Both the position numbers and the translations under genes were made by a program. A stretch of DNA of 64,000 nucleotides from the NCBI GenBank assembly GCA_017654935.2, contig CM065699.1, positions 6,229,292 to 6,293,291 on the forward strand. Direction: 5' to 3'. Shown here one piece after another: positions 33,340-64,000 of the stretch. The notes beneath the pieces were generated by a model that was given only the letters and a program-made list of their open reading frames with translations, was not told the origin of the DNA and made no database searches. How positions within the stretch are numbered: the first letter of the stretch is position 1; each line of letters begins with the position of its first letter. The DNA comes from Phymorhynchus buccinoides (taxonomy: Eukaryota; Mollusca; Gastropoda; Neogastropoda; Raphitomidae).

Positions 33340-34380
33340 TGGGTGAATGTTGTGGATGTGCGTGTGTTATGTGTGTGGATGCCGTGTGTGTGTATGATGT
33401 GTATGTGTGTACACATGCATATGGATATGTGTTGTGTGCTTGTGGGTGGATGTTGTGTGTGTGTGTGATCTGATGTGTGTGTTGTGTGTTGTGGGTGGAT
33501 GCTGTGTGTGTGTGTGATCTGATGTGTGTTGTGGGTGGATGCTGTGTGTGTGTGTGATCCGTTGTGTGTTGTGGGTGGATGCTGTGTGTATGTGATGTGC
33601 ATACGCATGGATGTGTGTGTTGTGGGTGGATGCTGTGTATGATGTGTATACACATGGATGTGTGTGTTGTGTGCTTGTGGGTGGATGCTGTGTGTGTGAT
33701 GTGCATAGTACTATACGCATGGATGCGTGTGTTGTGGGTGGATGCTGTGTGCGTGCGATGTGCATACGCATGGATGTGTGTGTTGTGTGCTTGTGGGTGG
33801 ATGCTGTGTGTGTGTGATGTGCATACGCATGGATGTGTGTGTTGTGGGTGGATGCTGTGTATGATGTGTATACACATGGATGTGTGTGTTGTGTGCTTGT
33901 GGGTGGATGCTGTGTGTGTGATGTGCATAGTACTATACGCATGGATGCGTGTGTTGTGGGTGGATGCTGTGTGCGTGCGATGTGCATACGCATGGATGTG
34001 TGTGTTGTGTGCTTGTGGGTGGATGCTGTGTGTGTGTGATGTGCATACGCATGGATGTGTGTGTTGTGGGTGGATGCTGTGTGTATGATGTGTATACACA
34101 TGGGTGTGTGTGTTGTGTGCTTGTGGGTGGATGCTGTGTGTGTGATGTGTATAGTACTATGCGCATGGATGCGTGTGTTGTGGGTGGATGCTGTGTGCGT
34201 GCGATGTGCATACACATGGATGTGTGTGTTGTGTGCTGTGTATAGTACTATGCGCATGGATGTGTGTGTGTGTGTGATGTGTATACGCATGGATGTGTGT
34301 TGTGTACTAGTGGGTGGATGTTGTGTGTGTGTGATGTGCATACGCATGGATGTGTGTTGTGTACTTGTGGGTGGATGCTC
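33340..34380. repeat. TG-rich higher-order tandem repeat, 222-bp period
   Basis: Basic words GTGGGTGGATGCTGTGTGTG and GCATACGCATGGATGTG recur irregularly, but 33611-33832 is repeated as a block at 33833 and again, slightly diverged, at 34055. The first two blocks translate identically in one frame. Flanks are shorter and more diverged. Confidence 0.95.
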
Positions 34381-34542
34381 TTTGACACTCTTTGTATGCG
34401 AGTGTGTAAATGTTGCGTGCTTGATTTTGCTGATATTTACATGCAGAGAACAGCACTATACACAAACATATCAATCATCCATGAACTCTTTAGTGAAAAG
34501 CAAAGATGGTCAAACTAGGAACCATTTCCACTGGCTCTTACT

Positions 34543-34657
34543 GCCATACAAATTGCCGGGCGTAGGGCGGAATGAGTTAAGGCTGTAGGACTAACTCGCT
34601 AAGAGTTAGTCCTACAGCCTTAACTCATTCCGCCCTACGCCCGGCAATTTGTATGGC
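34543..34657. repeat. 115-bp near-perfect palindrome
   Basis: GCCATACAAATTGCCGGGCG... runs to ...GACTAACTC, a 5-nt loop GCTAA, then the exact inverse to 34657. No target-site duplication is evident. Confidence 0.97.
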
Positions 34658-34744
34658 GCGCTACTGCAACTACTTGCGCCTGCGCTTGACACATTGTTAG
34701 CCACAGACCTCCACCTACTTTCTCTATCAATCTCTTAAATTCCC

Positions 34745-34860
34745 CCCGTCCTTTGTACAAACAGTTCCCCCACCTTCTGGAAGCTTTGTGCTCGTAACTT
34801 CCTCTAGTCTGTCACTCTCTTTGCCTGTTCCCTTTGCTTATTGTCGTCTGCTCTCTTCAT
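34745..34860 (+). repeat. Repeat E fragment
   Basis: CAGTTCCCCCACCTTCTGGAAG...TAACTTCCTCTAGTCTGTCACTC matches the middle of repeat E. Confidence 0.6.
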
Positions 34861-34861
34861 G

Positions 34862-35096
34862 AGTGCAACTACATAAAATGAAAACAACCTGAAAGGGTGG
34901 TGTCCAGGGGTAATGTCCCCCTGCAGCTGAAGCATTTGAATCAAAATTTGATTTATGAAGGTATTTTAGTTTGCTTTTTTCACAATTTATATGAATGCTT
35001 ATTTTAGTGAAAAATACAGTAGACACACAAAGATCTTGTTTGACAAATAACAAAAAAAAGGAACTTCCTTTTCTAGTAAAATTCAAAAACACACAC
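34862..35096 (+). repeat. Dispersed repeat K, copy 2
   Basis: Same unit and orientation as 23516-23758, with about 85-90% identity by eye. Confidence 0.85.
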
Positions 35097-35582
35097 CCAT
35101 GTATCCATCTTTCTGCCTCACTTGTCCATTCTCCTGCCCTTTTTTTCAGGGAACTCTTACAAAACGTTTCCCCAGCTAAAAACGGACATGCTGGGCCTAA
35201 CTATAAATTTCTTAGTTAGGCGTGTAATGGTATAATCTACGCTAATGATTGGCAGGAGAAAGAGAGATTGACGAAAAGCCAGAAAGAAGAATCTCTTATA
35301 TATAAAGGGAGTAAAGGAAGCTTAGTCTGCAGCCATTTGCTTCACAATGATTTGCTTAACATTGACTGCTAGTTTTGGTTTTTACCGTCTAAACACACCA
35401 GGATATAAAACAAATTTTTATACAAAAGACACCGTATTTTGCGGAGTATAACTATAAGGCGATACTTTTTAAATTAAAAAGATTGAAACCCCTGCACCTT
35501 ACAACGTTACCAACAATATACATGTACCTATACAGTAAAAAAGTATAACAACAAAATATGAATTTTTTGTAAAATTTCGGAA

Positions 35583-35603
35583 GGGGGGGGGGGGGGGGGG
35601 GGA
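35583..35603 (+). repeat. Poly-G run
   Basis: About 20 consecutive G residues directly upstream of SINE-B copy 2. Confidence 0.98.
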
Positions 35604-35607
35604 CAGG

Positions 35608-35985
35608 TGTAGAGTAGCACAGAGGTAACGCGTTTGCCTTGTGTCAAGTAAACCCGAGTTCGAACCTGGGTACAAGGGATTTTTCCTCTAACTTTGCACT
35701 AGGCCTTACGGTCTGAACGTGGTCTTTCGGATGACGATAAACCGAGGTCCTGTGTGCCCATGCACTTAACACACGTGTTAAAACCAGTGGCAATGAAAAA
35801 GTTGTCATTTGGTCAACATTTACCCACACCCCCTTCTTTCCTCATCAGTCACACAAAAATTGCATGCAAAAATTATTTGTTTTAAATTGGGTGGCGCACT
35901 ACTGGCTGCGACACGCTCTCCAGGTGGGAGCAAGCTGAATGTCACAGACGCCTCTGTGACTATAAAGTACCTAATACCTAATAGG
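35608..35985 (+). mobile_element. tRNA-derived SINE-B, copy 2
   Basis: Head TAGCACAGAGGTAACGCG, GAGTTCGAACC, then CTTTCGGATGACGATAAACC and the 3' end CTCTGTGACTATAAAGTACC. Confidence 0.85.
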
Positions 35986-36111
35986 TTGCGCCTTATAGTC
36001 TGAAAGACGATAGACTTTGCAAAATTAGGATTATGCTTTATTTTCAGAATTGACAAATAATTTCAGCTATTTCATTTCAGCATATATGTTTTGCTTGCTT
36101 TTTTTCATATT

Positions 36112-36766
36112 TTTTATAGGGTAGTCAACATGATTGCTTGTTGTTTGTGGGGTTTATAGGGTAGTAAACATAATGATTGCTTGTTGTTTGTGGGGTTTAT
36201 AGGGTAGTAAACATGATTGCTTGTTTGTGGGGTTTATAGGGTAGTAAACATGATTGCTTGTTGTTTGTGGGGTTTATAGGGTAGTAAACATAATGATTGC
36301 TTGTTGTTTGTGGGGTTTATAGGGTAGTAAACATGATTGCTTGTTGTTTGTGGGGTTTATAGGGTAGTAAACATGATTGCTTGTTGTTTGTGGGGTTTAT
36401 AGGGTAGTAAACATGATTGCTTGTTGTTTGTGGGGTTTATAGGGTAGTAAACATGATTGCTTGTTGTTTGTGGGGTTTATAGGGTAGTAAACATAATTGC
36501 TTGTTGTTTGTGGGGTTTATAGGGTAGTAAACACGATTGCTTGTTGTTTGTGGGGTTTATAGGGTAGTAAACATGATTGCTTGTTGTTTGTGGGGTTTAT
36601 AGGGTAGTAAACATAATGATTGCTTGTTGTTTGTGGGGTTTATAGGGTAGTAAACATAATGATTGCTTGTTGTTTGTGGGGTTTATAGGGTAGTAAACAT
36701 GATTGCTTGTTGTTTGTGGGGTTTATAGGGTAGTAAACATAATGATTGCTTGTTGTTTGTGGGTTT
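36112..36766. repeat. 40-bp minisatellite, about 16 copies
   Basis: Unit GGGTAGTAAACATGATTGCT plus TGTTGTTTGTGGGGTTTATA; a 43-bp variant has CATAATGATTGC. Copies are nearly identical, suggesting recent amplification. Confidence 0.97.
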
Positions 36767-37126
36767 TTTATTTTAAATTTTACAGCCATTTCGAGAACAT
36801 CTTGAATGGATAAAAACTAATAAAACGGTGTATTCGTCTCAATTATTTTTTTCTACTGAAAGTACATGAAATAATAATATGTGATGCAGCACAGGAAAAC
36901 AAGGCTAAAGTCGGGCAGCCACAAGAGAGAGAAAGAGAGAAAGATTTGATTGATTGAAAAATTGTTACAAATAAACTATTAGAGATAGATGAATTCTGTT
37001 TTTTGCCTGTTAATCTGTTTCTGGCCTTTCCGAAAATTATAAGTCAAAAGTGATCATTTACGACATTAGCCTGGTTTTCCTGTGCTGCATCACATATAAA
37101 CCATACAAAAACACACCTCATTTTTT

Positions 37127-37268
37127 ATCTGTATTGTTAAAAATTCGGGACTTTACTGGTGTTGCACTGCCTCTGGGCATTGCCTCCAGGATCGTTCCCA
37201 CCATCTTTATATCTACTAATGTCCCATGTGTGCCTGTTACAGACCGGAGGACGTTAAACAGATTTTCA
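37127..37268 (+). repeat. Dispersed repeat H, copy 4
   Basis: TCTGTATTGTTAAAAATTCG through GGAGGACGTTAAACAGATTT. Confidence 0.85.
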
Positions 37269-37269
37269 T

Positions 37270-38140
37270 TCATTCAAAAACACACGTGTACGCATAACGC
37301 GCAGTACAAACAAAAGCAAAGCTTGGTTTCATGTATATGTAAAGCACATAATTTCAAATCATTTCTCACAAAACACCAAAATAATAACAGCCAAAATCAC
37401 TACCACTGATCCTGAACTTGGTGGTAATACCCTCCCACTCATCGGCTATCTGGTAGTTTAGTCACCCCCCCCTCCCTCAAATTTTCACCAACAACTTTCT
37501 GCCATTTATTCAGAAAGGGATAGGGTTAGGATCAGCCTAGGATTATTGTCGTAAAACTGAAAGCAGCAGTCTTTGAGATTGAGGGTCGTAAACATGAGGG
37601 GGTGACTAAAATACAAGATTGGCCACTCATCCCCTCTCATGCCCCACCCCCCCACCCCCCCCACTGGCCAAAAAGCAAAGCTCCAGGTTACTGAATGCCC
37701 TCCATTATGGTCGGATAATGTAGAATCAATCTGTCGCATTGTAAAACAGGAAGGGTTCAAACGTGGGCATCAAAATGGTCACAAGCCACATTGTCCAAGT
37801 GGCCGGGCAGACGTGGGACTCAATAATAGCACGCCTTTCATTTTAAAGGGAAAACAACCCATCCCAGGGATCGGGTCGTTCTCGCCAGAAAAGCTCTGCC
37901 TCGCGGTGGCTCGCACAACAGGGAACAAAGAAGGGCGAACCGTCTCTCTCGCCAGCTGCGATTCAAATGCGGCGCGCGCTCAGCGCCTCCCCCTCTTTTA
38001 TAGTCCGGCCGTGCCTTTAATCACCAAGCATAAAAATAAGATAAAAGTGCACGAAAACTGCTTATAGAATTGCAACCAATACTTTCAAAACACAATACAA
38101 CGCAACTCGCATTATGTAAGTAATTCAAACTCTGACGACA
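37270..38140. other. Intergenic sequence with GC-rich patch, no recognised gene
   Basis: 37795-38000 is GC-richer with open frames but no family resemblance and no clear splice structure. Confidence 0.35.
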
Positions 38141-38260
38141 GGACGCCGGACTTGGGCATCATACTGAACGTGTGCTGGCTGGCCAGGTCGTCAAAGCTTA
38201 GATTAGAACGTGCTGTCCACAAGTTTGTTGATGATTATGCCACGGTGTGGTCCTATCAAC

Positions 38261-38438
38261 TACAGTGGAGTACACTTAACACGAAATTCAGGGGACAAAG
38301 ATGTTTTTTGTGTGTTACCAGTATTTTGTGTTAAGCAGTAAGTCATAATAAAGTGGGGTTTCGTCAGTTCCAAAAGATTTTTGTGTGTTAACCAATATTT
38401 CATGTTATCCTGTTTCGTGTTAAGAGTACTCCACTGTA
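38261..38438. mobile_element. MITE with TA duplication
   Basis: TA, then CAGTGGAGTACACTTAACAC; inverse GTGTTAAGAGTACTCCACTG, then TA. 174 bp, no transposase. The CAGTGGA terminus resembles that of the MITE at 26500. Confidence 0.88.
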
Positions 38439-38482
38439 TATATATACAGACAGACACATTTCTTGTGTATCGGCATACATAA

Positions 38483-38580
38483 ATAATAATAAACGGACAC
38501 TTATATAGCACTTTTTATTGAGCACAAATCCACTTATAAAACGGCTACTTTCGAAACACAATAGCTTACATTAACTCCAC
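38483..38580 (-). mobile_element. LINE/SINE 3' tail, antisense
   Basis: ATAATAATAAACGGACACTT followed by ATAGCACTTTTTATTGAGC, the complement of a GTGCTATATAAGT-(ATT)n tail. Confidence 0.5.
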
Positions 38581-38949
38581 AATTATTGGCCACTGCAAGT
38601 AGGGTTAAGTAGGGTTATTAATGCCCTTGACAGTGAGAGTGAAGCCCTTGTTGGTCAGTACTGAAAAGGGCATTCAGTCTTGCGAAAGGCAGCCATTTAG
38701 TGGTCTGGTTGTTGGCGAGTTATACCCTTGTTTGGTCAGTACTCAACCATCTTCCCCCACCCACCAAGGGCATTCACTCTTGCAAAAGGTGTTCTTTGCA
38801 GTGGCCAATAGCTCGCATTAACTTTCAAAACACAATAGCTCACATGTGATTATGCAGATGATCTAAACAGTGTAAGGACAGGCAAAAACTGTGTGTGTGT
38901 CAGCACATTGACAACCCTCTGAAGCGTACACTTCCCCTCACAGCTCTGA

Positions 38950-40296
38950 TGCCAGTAGGGCACTGAATGGCGCCATTGTGCTCCAGTTTGTCCAAGGATG
39001 GTGGAAAGGGCAAAGTCTGGGGTGTAGCAACATTCTGGGGGTGTACATCCTTGTCCTTTACAACTCCAGGGACATATAGATAATTATGAATGTCCATTAC
39101 AGCGCTATGGTGGGGATCTCCCTTTGGAGTTGAGTATGGGGCAAAGTCTGAGGGTGTAGCAAGATCTGAGGGTGTTCTTTATAACCCTATGGTGTGGGAT
39201 CTCCCTTTGGAGTTGAGTATGGGGCAAAGTCTGAGGGTGTAGCAAGATCTGAGGGTGTTCTTTATAACCCTATGGTGTGGGATCTCCCTTTGGAGTTGAG
39301 TATGGGGCAAAGTCTGAGGGTGTAGCAAGATCTGAGGGTGTTCTTTATAACCCTATGGTGTGGGATCTCCCTTTGGAGTTGAGAATGGGGCAAAGTCTGA
39401 GGGTGTTCATTATAACCCTATGGTGTGGGATCTCCGTTTGGAGTTGAGAATGGGGCAAAGTCTGTGGGTGTTCATTATAACCCTATGGTGTGGGATCTCC
39501 GTTTGGAGTTGAGTATGGGGCAAAGTCTGAGGGTGTTCATTATAACCCTATGGTGTGGGATCTCCCTTTGGAGTTGAGTATGGGGCAAAGTCTGTGGGTG
39601 TAGCAAGATCTGAGGGTGTTCATTATAACCCTATGGTGTGGGATCTCCCTTTGGAGTTGAGTATGGGGCAAAGTCTGTGGGTGTAGCAAGATCTGAGGGT
39701 GTTCATTATAACCCTATGGCATAAGATCTCCCTTGTAGGCTGCAAACTGGGCAAAGTCTAAAAACAATATCAGCAGATATGAAAGATCTATCAGTCCATG
39801 ACCACCCTATGATGTAGGGCTGTAGGCCTGTGGATTAGGGTTGGCAAATAACACACGGTGTGGGGGTTTAGCCTGGTCCAGAATTACCGTCCAATGATGG
39901 AGAATATCCACTAAGGGTTATGTGTGGGCAAAGACTGAAGGTCTGGCTGTAGATCTGAATAATCGTTACTCATTACAATCTGAAGGTGTAGGACCGTCCT
40001 TTAGGGCTCTGTATGGGCAAAGTGTGGGGGGTGTAGCAAGATCCCTGGGAGTTCCATTACAACCCTACAGGCTCGTTCTCTGGGGCTGTGAATGAAACAA
40101 ACTCTGGGGAAGTTGGCATGGTCCGGCATTACGGTCCGGTGGTGTGGGACCTCCCCTTTGGGGTTGTGAAGGGGCTGAGTCTGAGACTGTAGCCAGCTTT
40201 GAAGGATGAATCATCGTCCATTACAATCCTGTGGTGCAGGGTCTCTCTTAACAGCAGCGAATGGAGTGAAGTGTGGTTGTCTTTGTGTGCATGGTC
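38950..40296 (-). repeat. Minisatellite derived from the PRMT5 terminal exon
   Basis: From the stop codon outward, 67-88-bp units repeat: diverged ones at 39720-40300 and 38950-39105, and about eight near-identical ones at 39105-39720 (CCTATGGTGTGGGATCTCCC). They align with the last ~80 nt of the coding exon (GATGGTGTAGGACCGTCCCT at the TAA). One unit still reads PKGRSHTTGP, compared with PKGRSYTIGL in the gene. Confidence 0.9.
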
Positions 40297-40301
40297 CAGT
40301 A

Positions 40302-64000
<23,699 letters not shown>

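Noticed and set aside
33236..34588. Histidine/threonine-rich and cysteine-rich frames of 170-330 codons
   Set aside because: They arise from the 222-bp TG-rich repeat and are open on both strands.
36112..36766. CRISPR-like array
   Set aside because: Units are contiguous with no unique spacers; this is a minisatellite in animal DNA.
37639..38067. 142-codon open frame
   Set aside because: No domain, no repeats and no splice context that would support a gene.

Overview
This is eukaryotic nuclear DNA from an animal, most likely a mollusc and perhaps a marine gastropod. Evidence for this is spliced animal genes with large introns, very long GA/GT/AT microsatellites, tRNA-derived SINEs, many foldback MITEs, a DIRS-type retrotransposon and LINE tails. 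The species assignment is inference; nothing in the window names it. No prokaryotic operon, phage or CRISPR structure is present.

Two conserved genes lie tail to tail. On the + strand, seven exons between 7492 and 26980 encode the C-terminal 295 residues of VAT1, a vesicle amine transport protein 1-like member of the medium-chain dehydrogenase/reductase superfamily. Its N-terminal exons must lie before the window. On the - strand, nine exons between 64000 and 40302 encode the C-terminal 317 residues of PRMT5, the type II protein arginine methyltransferase. Its N-terminal half lies beyond 64000. All splice phases join without a frameshift in both genes. The 13 kb between the two stop codons is intergenic/3'UTR and filled with repeats.

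Layout: 1-7.4 kb is VAT1 intron with GA/GT arrays and MITEs. 7.5-27 kb holds the VAT1 exons, separated by simple repeats, SINEs, foldbacks and a likely hammerhead ribozyme at 22.4 kb. 27-40 kb is intergenic: a foldback just after the VAT1 stop, SINEs, a 222-bp higher-order TG-rich repeat, a perfect 115-bp palindrome and a 40-bp minisatellite. 40.3-64 kb holds the PRMT5 exons. A decayed 6.3-kb DIRS-like retrotransposon (46.9-53.2 kb) sits in one PRMT5 intron, and a LINE RNase H fragment that has grown into a minisatellite of about 58 copies (56.8-60.2 kb) sits in another.

The most unusual signal is a recurring one. In six of the sixteen visible coding exons, one edge of the exon, with its splice site or stop codon, has been tandemly copied into the neighbouring intron or 3' flank, usually together with an adjoining microsatellite. 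In the VAT1 exon at 9141 the decoy splice acceptors would each run into an immediate stop codon. The PRMT5 terminal exon has spawned a downstream minisatellite over 1 kb long. The LINE-derived minisatellite shows the same behaviour in transposon coding sequence.
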